Shown here one piece after another: positions 46,523-55,224 of a DNA stretch of 64,000 nucleotides. The notes beneath the pieces were generated by a model that did no database searches, was not told where the DNA came from, and was given only the letters and a program-made list of their open reading frames with translations. This DNA is from Alteriqipengyuania halimionae (lineage in GTDB: Bacteria > Pseudomonadota > Alphaproteobacteria > Sphingomonadales > Sphingomonadaceae), in contig NZ_WTYR01000001.1 in NCBI RefSeq assembly GCF_009827575.1, positions 992,001-1,056,000 of the forward strand, read 5' to 3'. Each line of letters opens with the position of its first letter. The stretch's first letter is position 1. The position numbers and the translations under genes were made by a program.

Positions 46523-47680
46523 ATGGCACGCGCGCTCTACATCCACTGGCCCTTCTGTCTGTCGAAATGCCCCTATTGCGACTTCAACAGCCATGTGCGC
46601 GCGGCGGTGGATGCCGACGAATGGCGCGCCGCGCTGCTGGCCGACATGCGCCACGAAGCGGAACTTGCCGGCGGTGAGAAGCTGACATCGATCTTCTTCG
46701 GCGGCGGGACACCGTCGCTGATGCCACCTGCGCTGGTTGGTGCGCTGCTCGACGAGGCGCAGCGCCTGTGGGGCTTTGCACCAGGCATCGAAATCACGCT
46801 GGAGGCCAACCCGACCTCGATCGAGGCGGGCAATTTCGCCGCGCTCGCCGGGGCTGGAATCAACCGCGTGTCGCTGGGGATCCAGGCGCTGGAGGACGAG
46901 GCGCTGCATTTCCTCGGGCGCGAGCATTCGGTGCCCGAGGCGTTGCGCGCGCTGGAGATTGCGCAGACGCAGTTCGCACGCGTCAGTTTCGACCTGATCT
47001 ACGCGCGTCCCAATCAGACCGACGCCGCATGGTTCGCCGAACTCGAGCGCGCATTGGCGCTTGGCACCGAGCATCTCTCGCTTTACCAGCTCACGATCGA
47101 ACCCGGCACACGCTTCGCCACCGAAGTGCGGCGCGGCGCGTTTACCCCGCTCGACGAGGAAGCCGCGGCCCGGCTGTTTGCCGCCACACGGGCGCGGATG
47201 GCAGAAGCGGGGCTGCCCGCCTACGAAGTCAGCAACCACGCGCACCTCGGCTGCGAGAGCGCGCATAACCTCGCCTATTGGCACTATCGCGATTTCGTCG
47301 GCATCGGACCGGGCGCCCACGGTCGGCGCGGCGGGGTCGCAACCGTCCGCCATCGCAAGCCGGAGAACTTCCTTGGCGCGATCGAACGCAATGGCCAAGG
47401 CATCGTCGAAGAGCGCCCCCTTCCGGCGAGCGAGCAGTTCGAGGAAGCGGTGATGATGGGGCTGCGTTTGAACGAGGGGATCGACCCGGATGCGCTGGCC
47501 GTGCGTCTAGGCGTGAACGCGGGCGACCACCTTTCCTCCAGCAGGGTTGCCCTGTTCGAACGCGAAGGCCTGTTGGCGACAGATGGAGCCAGGATCGCGC
47601 TGACCGAGGACGGGATGCTGCTGCTCGACCGGATCGCGGCTGAAATCCTCACCCCCTCCCCTGCCGAAGCACCGGCATGA
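46523..47680 (+). CDS. hemW: HemW-type radical-SAM heme chaperone
   Basis: The 385-residue protein carries the radical-SAM motif in YIHWPFCLSKCPYCDFNSH near residue 14. Further motifs are SIFFGGGTPSLM, ITLEANPTSIE, GINRVSLGIQALEDEALHFLGR and YQLTIEPGTRFA. The coproporphyrinogen-oxidase (HemN) extra N-terminal Cys arrangement is absent, so HemW, a heme-transfer protein, is the better name. The stop overlaps xerC (ATGA). Confidence 0.95.
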   Translation: MARALYIHWPFCLSKCPYCDFNSHVRAAVDADEWRAALLADMRHEAELAGGEKLTSIFFGGGTPSLMPPALVGALLDEAQRLWGFAPGIEITLEANPTSIEAGNFAALAGAGINRVSLGIQALEDEALHFLGREHSVPEALRALEIAQTQFARVSFDLIYARPNQTDAAWFAELERALALGTEHLSLYQLTIEPGTRFATEVRRGAFTPLDEEAAARLFAATRARMAEAGLPAYEVSNHAHLGCESAHNLAYWHYRDFVGIGPGAHGRRGGVATVRHRKPENFLGAIERNGQGIVEERPLPASEQFEEAVMMGLRLNEGIDPDALAVRLGVNAGDHLSSSRVALFEREGLLATDGARIALTEDGMLLLDRIAAEILTPSPAEAPA

Positions 47681-48573
47681 GCGCATCGGACGTCGCGGCC
47701 GAGTGGGAAGCGCATCTCGCGCTCGCCAAGCGACGCTCCCCGCACACGGTGCGCGCCTATGTCGCCGCGGCGCGGAGATGGCTCGCGCATTTGCCCGCAA
47801 CCGACTGGTCTGCCCTCGCCCGCCTCGAAGCGCGCGACCTGCGGCGGCAATTGGCGCGGCGGCGGGCCGACGGACTGTCCAATGCAAGCGCCGCGCGCGA
47901 ACTCTCGGCCCTCAAGGCGTTCATCGCCTTTGCCGCCGAGCGCGCGGGCGAAGAGGATCCCGCCCCGCCGCGCCTGCGCGGCCCCAAGGTGAAGCGCGGC
48001 ATTCCGCGCCCGGTTACGCCCGACGAGGCCGAGGGGCTCGCCGCCGAAGTGGCATCGACCGCTCGCGAGGATTGGCAGGGCCTGCGCGACCAGGCAGTGC
48101 TTCTGCTACTCTACGGCGCGGGCCTGCGCATATCCGAAGCGCTCTCGCTGACCGGCGACGACCTGCCGCAGGCCGATCGCCTCACGATAACCGGCAAGGG
48201 TAGCAAGCAGCGGGTCGTCCCGATCATGCCGATCGTGCGCGATGCGGTGGAGGTCTATGCCGAAGCCTGCCCGCACGAGTTGACGAAGGACGGTGCGCTG
48301 TTTCGCGGCGCACGAGGCGGGCCCTTGGGGCAGGGAGCGGTGCAGAAAGCGGTCGCCCGCGCCCGCACGGCGCTCGGCCTGCCGGCCACTGCGACGCCGC
48401 ATGCGCTGCGCCACAGCTTCGCAACGCACTTGCTGGGCGAAGGGGCGGATTTGCGCAGCCTGCAGGAATTGCTCGGCCATGCGAGCCTCGCCTCGACTCA
48501 GATCTACACGCAGGTCGATGCCAAGACGCTGCTCGACACCTATCGCAACGCCCATCCGCGCGAGCAGGACTAG
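47677..48573 (+). CDS. xerC: Tyrosine recombinase XerC
   Basis: The 298-residue site-specific recombinase has an N-terminal SAM-like core-binding domain (KRRSPHTVRAYVAAARRWLAHL). The catalytic domain has Arg in LYGAGLRISEALSLT near residue 148, Lys in TGKGSKQRVVP, HALRHSFATHLL (His, Arg), LLGHASLASTQIYTQV (His, then nucleophile Tyr near residue 278). It is the housekeeping enzyme that resolves chromosome dimers at dif with XerD. The position in an operon with hemW and the absence of nearby att repeats argue against a prophage integrase. Confidence 0.94.
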   Translation: MSASDVAAEWEAHLALAKRRSPHTVRAYVAAARRWLAHLPATDWSALARLEARDLRRQLARRRADGLSNASAARELSALKAFIAFAAERAGEEDPAPPRLRGPKVKRGIPRPVTPDEAEGLAAEVASTAREDWQGLRDQAVLLLLYGAGLRISEALSLTGDDLPQADRLTITGKGSKQRVVPIMPIVRDAVEVYAEACPHELTKDGALFRGARGGPLGQGAVQKAVARARTALGLPATATPHALRHSFATHLLGEGADLRSLQELLGHASLASTQIYTQVDAKTLLDTYRNAHPREQD

Positions 48574-48585
48574 CGGCCCACCCGC

Positions 48586-49554
48586 CTACAGGGCGGGTTG
48601 CCGCGCTTCGATCGCGTCCCAGATCTTCGCGGCGGTGTCGGTCCCGTTGAACTTGTCGATCGCGACGATACCGGTGGGCGAGGTCACATTGATCTCGGTC
48701 AGCCATTTGCCGCCGATCACGTCGATGCCGACGAACACGAGGCCGCGCTTCTTCAGTTCCGGCCCCATCGCGGCGCAGATTTCCTGTTCACGCTCGGTAA
48801 GTTCGGCGCCTTCGGCATGGCCGCCCTGCGCGAGGTTGGAACGGAACTCGCCCTCGCCCGGGAAACGATTGATCGCGCCCGCAACCTCGCCATCGACCAG
48901 CACGATCCGTTTGTCGCCCTCTGAGACTTCGGGAAGGAAGGGCTGGACCATATGCGGTTCGGGCCAGGTCTGGTTGAACACTTCGAACAGGGCGGAGAGG
49001 TTTTCCCCGTCCGGGCCGATGCGGAAGATCGCCTTGCCGCCGTTTCCGTGCAGCGGCTTGACCACCAGCCCGCCGAGGAATTCGTCCGCGATCTCGCGCT
49101 GGAATGCGCGCACGTCATCGAGCGAACGCGCGATCAGCGTCGGCGGCATGAAGCGCGCGTAATCGAGCACGAACATCTTTTCCGGCGCATTGATCACTTC
49201 GCGCGGATCGTTGACGACCAGCGTCTCTCCCTGAAGCCGGTCGAGCAACAGCGCCGCGCTGATATAACCCAGATCGAACGGCGGATCCTGCCGCATCAGC
49301 ACGACGTCGATATCCTCCTTGAGATCGATCCTGCGCGTCTCGCCCTTGGTGAAATGATTGCCTTCGACCCGCTGCACCGTCACCGGAGCGGCATGCGCGG
49401 TGATCGCCCCGCGATCCCAGGCCAGGCTGCGCACATCGTAGTGATAAAGCTCATGCCCGCGCTCCTGTGCGGAGAGCATCAGGGCGAAACTGGAATCGCC
49501 CGCAATCTTGACGGTTTCGATCGGGTCCATCTGGACGGCCACGCGCAGGGTCAT
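48586..49554 (-). CDS. gshB: Glutathione synthase
   Basis: The 322-residue ATP-grasp enzyme adds glycine to gamma-glutamylcysteine. Motifs: VAVQMDPIETVKIAGDSSFALML at the start, LMRQDPPFDLGYISAA, LVVNDPREVINAPEKMF, LVVKPLHGNGGKAIFRI and the C-terminal VGIDVIGGKWLTEINVTSPTG. It lies downstream of rsmI-yraN on the same strand. The glutathione made here serves GrxC and possibly the nitrilase-family enzyme near 28 kb. Confidence 0.98.
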   Translation of the reverse strand: MTLRVAVQMDPIETVKIAGDSSFALMLSAQERGHELYHYDVRSLAWDRGAITAHAAPVTVQRVEGNHFTKGETRRIDLKEDIDVVLMRQDPPFDLGYISAALLLDRLQGETLVVNDPREVINAPEKMFVLDYARFMPPTLIARSLDDVRAFQREIADEFLGGLVVKPLHGNGGKAIFRIGPDGENLSALFEVFNQTWPEPHMVQPFLPEVSEGDKRIVLVDGEVAGAINRFPGEGEFRSNLAQGGHAEGAELTEREQEICAAMGPELKKRGLVFVGIDVIGGKWLTEINVTSPTGIVAIDKFNGTDTAAKIWDAIEARQPAL

Positions 49555-49569
49555 GTCGGCTCCGGTTTT

Positions 49570-49935
49570 TTAGTTAAAGGGTTGCCATGCGTTGGCGATG
49601 TGGCGTGGCCGGGCCCACGGCGCAACCAGGATCACATCGATGCGGATATCTTCTCCGGAGCTGGCGTAGCGATGGGCCGACGCTTCGACCGCCGCGGCCA
49701 CGCGCTGCAAACGGTATTCATCGATCGCCGTATCGAGCTGTTCGCCTGTTCGCCGCCATTTGACCTCGATGAAGGCGATCGTGCGCCCCCGCCTGGCCAC
49801 CAGATCGATCTCGCCGCGCGGGTTGCGCACCCTGCGATCGACGATCCGCCAGCCTTTGAGCCGCAGATACCAGCTCGCCAGCGTTTCGCCCCGTCGCCCG
49901 CGCCGTTCGGCTTTGCGGCGGGCCGTTTTCGCCAT
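49570..49935 (-). CDS. yraN: UPF0102/YraN family endonuclease-like protein
   Basis: The 121-residue protein has the YraN signature: RRGETLASWYLRLKGWRIVDRRVRNPRGEIDLVAR (G-E-D) and TIAFIEVKWRR (E-V-K), which form a restriction-endonuclease-like fold. Start ATG at 49935 overlaps the rsmI stop (TGATG). The very long open frame upstream of it is only an antisense shadow. Function is unknown; it is commonly linked to rsmI and lppC, as here. Confidence 0.94.
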   Translation of the reverse strand: MAKTARRKAERRGRRGETLASWYLRLKGWRIVDRRVRNPRGEIDLVARRGRTIAFIEVKWRRTGEQLDTAIDEYRLQRVAAAVEASAHRYASSGEDIRIDVILVAPWARPRHIANAWQPFN

Positions 49936-50765
49936 CAGGCCTTGAGTTCCATCGCGCGCGGATAAAGCTCTGATTTTCGCCGTCCGGTGCGCCGCGCCGC
50001 CTCTGCCGCCGCCTTGGCCGGAGACATCTCGTCGAGCAGAGCCGCAAGCAAGGCATCGACATCCGCCTCGCTCGCTTCCTGCTCTGCCGGCGGACCGATC
50101 AGCAGCACGATCTCGCCCTTGGGGGGATGGGCGCGATAATGTTCCGCAAGCTCCGTCGCCGTCCCGCGCCGTGCTTCTTCGTGCAGTTTGGTCAGCTCGC
50201 GCGCGACACAGACATCGCGTGCCCCGTCCCATTGCGCGATCGCATCGAGGCTTTTCACGAGGCGCGGCCCGGTTTCGTAAAAGACCAGCGTGGCGTCGAT
50301 CGCGCTCAAACCGTCGAGCGTATCGCGCCGCGCCTTGTCCTTTTGGGGCAGGAAGCCAGCAAACAGGAAGCGATCGTTGGGCAGGCCCGACAGCGTCAAT
50401 CCGGCAATCGCCGCACAAGCGCCCGGCAAGGTGGTCACCGTTACGCCCGCCTCGCGCGCATCGCGCAGCAGGCGATAGCCGGGATCGGAGACCAGCGGCG
50501 TTCCCGCATCGCTGACCAAAGCGACCGCGCGGGTCTGCATCGAATCGATCAGCCGCTGCCGGTCCCTCTCCCCGCTGTGATCGTCGTAACGCCACAGCGG
50601 CTTGGAGATATCGAAATGCTTGAGCAGCTTGCCGGTGACCCGCGTATCCTCGCACGCCACGCCATCGCAGCGCTTCAGCACATCGAGCGCGCGCAGCGTC
50701 ATGTCGCCGAGATTGCCAATCGGCGTCGCAACAATATAGAGGCCGGGTTGAAGCGGGTCGCCCAT
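49935..50765 (-). CDS. rsmI: 16S rRNA (cytidine-1402-2'-O)-methyltransferase
   Basis: The 276-residue tetrapyrrole-methylase-fold enzyme methylates C1402 in the ribosomal P-site. Motifs: GLYIVATPIGNLGDMTLRAL, VACEDTRVTGKLLKHF, ALVSDAGTPLVSDPGYRLL, PGACAAIAGLTLSGLP and FAGFLPQK. I chose the ATG at 50765 because GAGG precedes it. The frame extends to 50801, but that would place the start over the divergent lppC start codon. Confidence 0.96.
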   Translation of the reverse strand: MGDPLQPGLYIVATPIGNLGDMTLRALDVLKRCDGVACEDTRVTGKLLKHFDISKPLWRYDDHSGERDRQRLIDSMQTRAVALVSDAGTPLVSDPGYRLLRDAREAGVTVTTLPGACAAIAGLTLSGLPNDRFLFAGFLPQKDKARRDTLDGLSAIDATLVFYETGPRLVKSLDAIAQWDGARDVCVARELTKLHEEARRGTATELAEHYRAHPPKGEIVLLIGPPAEQEASEADVDALLAALLDEMSPAKAAAEAARRTGRRKSELYPRAMELKA

Positions 50766-50799
50766 GGCGAGCCTCATGAACGATCGGGAGCAATGAGTC

Positions 50800-51972
50800 A
50801 TGGCCGGATTTCTGCAACGTCACAGGTTGGGCAGGAGAGGCGTTCTGGCCGGCATGGCCTTCGCGCTGCTCGGAGGCTGTTCGGTCATCCCCAAGGGCAC
50901 GCCCGAAGCCCCTCCCCCCGTCGTCACCACGCCTGCGCCGCCCACCAGCAATCTGCCCGATGACGAAGGTTTCCACCGCGTCGCCTTGCTGGTTCCGCTT
51001 TCCGGCGAGAATGAACGTGCCGGCCGTTCGGTCGCCAACGCGGCAACCGCAGCGCTGATCGACACCAATGCGCAGCAAATCCGGGTCACGACCTACGACA
51101 CCGCTCCGGGAGCGGCCGCCGCCGCCCGCCAGGCTCTCGCCGATGGCAACAGGCTGGTTCTCGGCCCGCTGATGGGCAGCAATATCGATGCGGTGGCAGG
51201 TGCCGCTCTGCCTGCCGACGTGCCCGTCATTTCTTTTTCGAACGATGCCAGCGAAGGCCAGCGCGGCGTGTTCCTGATGGGCACGCAGCCGGGTCAGTCG
51301 ATCGATAATACGATTCGCTACGCCGCCTCGCGCGGGATCCGGCGCATTGCCGGTCTCGTCCCGACCGGGACCTATGGCAATCGCGCCGCCGAGGGCCTCG
51401 TTTCCGCCGCACGCACCTATGGTGTGACCTTCACCGGAATGGAGCGCTACGATCGCGGCAATACCTCGATCCGCAGCGCCGCCCTTCGTCTGAAAGATCG
51501 CGGCGGTTACGACGCGGTGCTGATTGCCGATAGCGGCCGTCTCGCCGCGCTTGCCGCGCCGGTGCTCAAGCCTGCTGGCGACAGCACCCAATTGCTCGGC
51601 ACCGAACTGTGGAGCGGCGACGACGCGATTTACGACAACCGGGCGATGCGCGGCGCATGGTATTCGGCGCTGTCCGATGAGCGCTGGCCGCAATTCTCCG
51701 ACAGTTACGAACAGCGCTTCGGCGGGCGTCCGTTCCGGATCGCCACGCTCGGCTACGATGCGGTGCTGATCACGCTCAACATCGCGCGCGACTGGCGCGT
51801 GGGCGATCCGTTCCCCGCCCAGCGGCTCTATTCGCGCGGCGGTTTCCTCGGCAGCGACGGGATTATCCGCTTCGGCTCGAACGGCGTGGGAGAGCGCGCG
51901 TTCGAAATGCGCGAGGTGCGCGACACCAGCAGCGTCACGATCGAGGACGCGCCGACCCGCTTCGCCGATTGA
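50800..51972 (+). CDS. LppC/LpoA-type lipoprotein, penicillin-binding protein activator
   Basis: The 390-residue protein has a lipoprotein signal (VLAGMAFALLGGC, lipobox Cys near residue 27). A Pro/Thr linker follows, then a type-1 periplasmic-binding-protein fold (RVALLVPLSGENERAGRSVANAA, LVLGPLMGSNIDAVAGAAL, PVISFSNDA, GTYGNRAAEG). This matches the C-terminal domain of LpoA/LppC, an activator of PBP1A. The N-terminal TPR domain of E. coli LpoA is absent, as usual in alphaproteobacteria. It is divergent from rsmI and followed by parE. Confidence 0.9.
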   Translation: MAGFLQRHRLGRRGVLAGMAFALLGGCSVIPKGTPEAPPPVVTTPAPPTSNLPDDEGFHRVALLVPLSGENERAGRSVANAATAALIDTNAQQIRVTTYDTAPGAAAAARQALADGNRLVLGPLMGSNIDAVAGAALPADVPVISFSNDASEGQRGVFLMGTQPGQSIDNTIRYAASRGIRRIAGLVPTGTYGNRAAEGLVSAARTYGVTFTGMERYDRGNTSIRSAALRLKDRGGYDAVLIADSGRLAALAAPVLKPAGDSTQLLGTELWSGDDAIYDNRAMRGAWYSALSDERWPQFSDSYEQRFGGRPFRIATLGYDAVLITLNIARDWRVGDPFPAQRLYSRGGFLGSDGIIRFGSNGVGERAFEMREVRDTSSVTIEDAPTRFAD

Positions 51973-52029
51973 GCAAAACCGTCGTGACACGCTTGTCGGG
52001 GGCCCCTGCCAGCGCGTAGGCTGCTGCCG

Positions 52030-54027
52030 ATGGCAGACGAACTGTTCGATAACGATGGGTCCAAGACCCCCGGCGACGATTACGATTCCTCCTCGATCGA
52101 GGTGCTGGAGGGGCTTGAACCCGTCCGGCGGCGGCCGGGCATGTATATTGGCGGGACCGACGACCGGGCGCTGCACCACCTCGCCGCCGAAGTCCTCGAC
52201 AATGCGATGGACGAAGCGGTGGCCGGTCACGCCTCGCGCATCGAAGTCGTGCTGGACGAAGACAATCGGCTGAGCATTGCCGATAACGGCCGCGGCATCC
52301 CCGTCGACGAGCATCCCAAATATCCGGGTCAGTCGACGCTCGAGGTGATCCTCACCACATTGCATTCGGGCGGCAAGTTCTCGGGCAAGGCCTATGCCAC
52401 CAGCGGCGGCCTGCACGGCGTCGGGGTCAGCGTGGTCAATGCGCTGTCCTCGCACACGCGGGTCGAAGTGGCGCGCGATCGCAAGCTCTACGCGCAGGAA
52501 TTCGCGCGCGGCCTCTCGCTCGGCAAGATCGAGGAAATCGGCGCCGCTCCCAATCGCCGCGGCACCACCGTGATCTTCACGCCCGACACCGAGATTTTCG
52601 GCGATCGCCAGTTCAAGCCCAAGCGGCTGTTCAAGCTCGCCCGTTCTAAGGCCTATCTCTATGCCGGGGTCGAGATCCGCTGGAAATGTGCGCCCTCGCT
52701 CCTCAGCGAAGACGTGCCCGAAGAGGCGGTCTTCAAGTTTCCCGGCGGGCTCGCCGATCACCTCGCCGAACAGGTCGGGGAGCGTGAATGCGTTACGGCG
52801 CAGCCATTCGCGGGCAAGCAGGATTTCGCCCCAGATCAGGATAATGGCTCACAGGGCCGCGTGGAATGGGCGATCGCCTGGCCGCTCTATTCGGACGGTT
52901 CGACCAGCTGGTATTGCAACACCGTACCCACTCCCGATGGCGGCACGCACGAACAGGGCCTGCGCGCCGCGCTGACCAAGGGTTTGCGCGCGTTCGGGGA
53001 TCTGATCGGCACCAAGAAGGCGAAGGACATCACCGCCGACGACGTGACCAACGGATCGGAGATCATGCTCTCGGTCTTCATCCGCGATCCGCAATTCCAG
53101 TCGCAGACCAAGGACCGGCTGACCTCGCCCGAAGCGGCGCGCCTGGTCGAGAACGCGGTGCGCGACCATTTCGACCACTTCCTGTCCGACAATATGGACC
53201 GCGGCCGCGCGCTGCTGGGCCAGGTGATGGAGCGGATGGACGAGCGGCTCCGGCGCAAGCAGGAACGCGAGATCAAGCGCAAGACCGCGACCAATGCCAA
53301 GAAGGTCCGCCTACCCGGCAAGCTGACCGACTGTTCGGGCGAGACCGACGCCGAAACCGAGCTGTTCATCGTCGAAGGGGACTCCGCGGGTGGCAGCGCC
53401 AAGCAGGCGCGTAACCGCAAGACCCAGGCGATCCTTCCGATCCGCGGCAAGATCCTCAACGTCGCCAGCGCAACGGCGGACAAGATCCGCGCAAACAGCG
53501 AAATCGCAGACCTCACCCTCGCTTTAGGTTGTGGCACGCGCAAGGATTGCGACGCCGAAAAGCTGCGTTACGACAAGATCGTCATCATGACCGATGCCGA
53601 TGTCGATGGCGCGCATATCGCGACCTTGCTGATGACCTTCTTCTTCCAGGAAATGCCCGATCTGGTGCGCAAGGGGCACCTGTACCTCGCCCAGCCTCCC
53701 CTTTACCGCCTCACCGCCGGGAAGGAGAGCCGCTATGCCAGCGACGAGGCGCATCGCCAGGAGCTCGAGGAGACGGTCTTCAAGGGCAAGAAGGTGGAGG
53801 TCTCCCGCTTCAAGGGCCTCGGCGAAATGAACCCGCAGCAATTGCGCGAGACCACGATGGATCCCGACAAGCGCAGCCTGGTGCGGATCACCCTGCCCGC
53901 CGAATTCGAGGACCGGGCGGTGGTGAAGGACCTCGTCGACCGGCTGATGGGTCGCAATCCCGAGCACCGCTTCGACTTCATCCAGAACAATGCTGGCGAA
54001 TTCGATCGCGAAATGATCGACGCCTGA
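52030..54027 (+). CDS. parE: DNA topoisomerase IV subunit B
   Basis: The 665-residue ATPase subunit has GHKL motifs EVLDNAMDEAVAGH near residue 55, IADNGRGIPVDEHP and TSGGLHGVGVSVVNALS. TOPRIM motifs are IVEGDSAGGSAKQARNRK near residue 455 and IVIMTDADVDGAHIATLL. The RRRPGMYIGGTDDRALHHL sequence, the shorter length and the KQARNRKTQAILPIRGKIL segment identify ParE rather than GyrB. The partner parC is not in the window. It is the main chromosome decatenase. Confidence 0.95.
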   Translation: MADELFDNDGSKTPGDDYDSSSIEVLEGLEPVRRRPGMYIGGTDDRALHHLAAEVLDNAMDEAVAGHASRIEVVLDEDNRLSIADNGRGIPVDEHPKYPGQSTLEVILTTLHSGGKFSGKAYATSGGLHGVGVSVVNALSSHTRVEVARDRKLYAQEFARGLSLGKIEEIGAAPNRRGTTVIFTPDTEIFGDRQFKPKRLFKLARSKAYLYAGVEIRWKCAPSLLSEDVPEEAVFKFPGGLADHLAEQVGERECVTAQPFAGKQDFAPDQDNGSQGRVEWAIAWPLYSDGSTSWYCNTVPTPDGGTHEQGLRAALTKGLRAFGDLIGTKKAKDITADDVTNGSEIMLSVFIRDPQFQSQTKDRLTSPEAARLVENAVRDHFDHFLSDNMDRGRALLGQVMERMDERLRRKQEREIKRKTATNAKKVRLPGKLTDCSGETDAETELFIVEGDSAGGSAKQARNRKTQAILPIRGKILNVASATADKIRANSEIADLTLALGCGTRKDCDAEKLRYDKIVIMTDADVDGAHIATLLMTFFFQEMPDLVRKGHLYLAQPPLYRLTAGKESRYASDEAHRQELEETVFKGKKVEVSRFKGLGEMNPQQLRETTMDPDKRSLVRITLPAEFEDRAVVKDLVDRLMGRNPEHRFDFIQNNAGEFDREMIDA

Positions 54028-54113
54028 TCTGTCGTTTTTCGCCGTATTTGGGGCGAAACGCAAAAATCGCAGCGTGCGTGTAAGAAATCCCCGTCCCGGC
54101 GGACTAAGGGGGT

Positions 54114-54641
54114 ATGACCGAACCAGCGCAACATAGGCTTTACCACCAGGCGGGTGAGCAATTCGCCCCCGCGATCGCGCGCCTTTCCAAGGCGATGGAG
54201 CGCGATCCCGAAAGGGCGCGCGATCTGGAGCAGGACATCCATTGCGAGCTGTTTCGCAGCTTCGCACGCTTCGATGGCGATTGCTCGCTCAAGACCTGGG
54301 TCTACCGGGTCTCGCACAATGTTGCTGCCGAACATCGCCTGCGCGCATCCCGGCACCCCAAACCCGTGTCGCTCGATGAGATCGATACGCTTCCCGAACC
54401 CGGCAATGCCGAGCGTGCAGCGGCCGAAAGCCTCGCCGTGGCGCGGGCGCATTCACTGATCCGCGCCCTCCCCACGCTCGATGCGCAAGTCATGCTGCTG
54501 TGGCTCGAAGGCGAAACCGGAACCGATATCGCCGATGTGACGGGCCTCAAACCCGGCGCGGTTGCGACCCGGGTCCACCGTCTCAAAGCGCTGCTTTCGA
54601 GCAAGTTCGATGCCCCGACCAAGGAATACGACGATGACTGA
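54114..54641 (+). CDS. ECF-type RNA polymerase sigma factor
   Basis: The 175-residue protein has region 2 (ARDLEQDIHCELFRSFARF, CSLKTWVYRVSHNVAAEH) and region 4 (LPTLDAQVMLLWLEGETGTDIADVTGLKPGAVATRVHRLK). Regions 1 and 3 are missing, as in ECF sigmas. The first residues are atypical. The next gene overlaps its end by 8 bp and encodes a membrane protein that may control it. Target promoters are not evident. Confidence 0.9.
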   Translation: MTEPAQHRLYHQAGEQFAPAIARLSKAMERDPERARDLEQDIHCELFRSFARFDGDCSLKTWVYRVSHNVAAEHRLRASRHPKPVSLDEIDTLPEPGNAERAAAESLAVARAHSLIRALPTLDAQVMLLWLEGETGTDIADVTGLKPGAVATRVHRLKALLSSKFDAPTKEYDDD

Positions 54642-55197
54642 CTTCACCTTCTGGACCGCGCGCGAAGAAACTGCGCAGTTTTCCGCACCCGGTGAATGCG
54701 CAAAGCGGGCCACCCGTTTCGAACGCACGATCCGCAATCGCAACCTCGTCGAATTCGTGGCGGGCGGGCTGGTACTGGTAATGTTCGGCGCAGCCGCGAT
54801 CGGGGCATTGGCTTACGGCCTGTGGGACTTCGGCGCTGCCTTCCTCGCCGGCTTCATCGGCGTGGGGTTCGTTCTGTGGCACCTCCACTCCGCCGGATCG
54901 AACCTCGCGCGTCAGCCCGAATCCGATTGCCGCACGCATTATCGGCGGCAACTCGACCGCCAGCGCCAGCTATTGGAGAGTGTACCTCTCTGGTATCTAG
55001 CTCCGATGCTGCCCGGCATACTGGGCGTGTATGGCGCGGTCGGCTTCCGCGTCGCCCGGAACCAGGGCTGGCATACCGCGCTCGAAGGGATCGGACTCCC
55101 GCTTGCCGGAACAGTGGTCTTCTTCGCCTTCGTCGCCTGGCTCAATCGGGCCACCGCGCGCGGGCTCGCCCGCGAAATCGACCGCCTCGATCACTAA
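54634..55197 (+). CDS. Four-helix membrane protein coupled to the ECF sigma factor
   Basis: I do not recognise a family for this 187-residue protein. The soluble N-terminal 45 residues (FWTAREETAQF then a charged segment) are followed by two adjoining helices (LVLVMFGAAAIGALAYGLW and AAFLAGFIGVGFVLWHL). After a basic linker (THYRRQLDRQRQLLES) come two more (LWYLAPMLPGILGVYGAVGF and LPLAGTVVFFAFVAWL). The position and the overlap with the sigma gene suggest a membrane anti-sigma or sensor. The usual zinc anti-sigma HxxxCxxC motif is absent. Confidence 0.75.
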   Translation: MTDFTFWTAREETAQFSAPGECAKRATRFERTIRNRNLVEFVAGGLVLVMFGAAAIGALAYGLWDFGAAFLAGFIGVGFVLWHLHSAGSNLARQPESDCRTHYRRQLDRQRQLLESVPLWYLAPMLPGILGVYGAVGFRVARNQGWHTALEGIGLPLAGTVVFFAFVAWLNRATARGLAREIDRLDH

Positions 55198-55224
55198 TCA
55201 CACCTTCGCAACCGGAGACCTATC

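Noticed and set aside
47677-48573. Phage or island integrase
   Set aside because: It is the expected length and sequence type of XerC, sits in an operon with hemW, and has no neighbouring tRNA, att repeats or cargo.
49570-52761. A 1063-codon minus-strand open frame
   Set aside because: Only its last 121 codons are real (yraN). The rest is antisense to lppC and parE and in another frame of rsmI, a typical effect of high GC content.
52030-54027. GyrB
   Set aside because: The length (665 residues) and the KQARNRK and RRRPGMYIGGTDDRALHHL segments fit ParE better.
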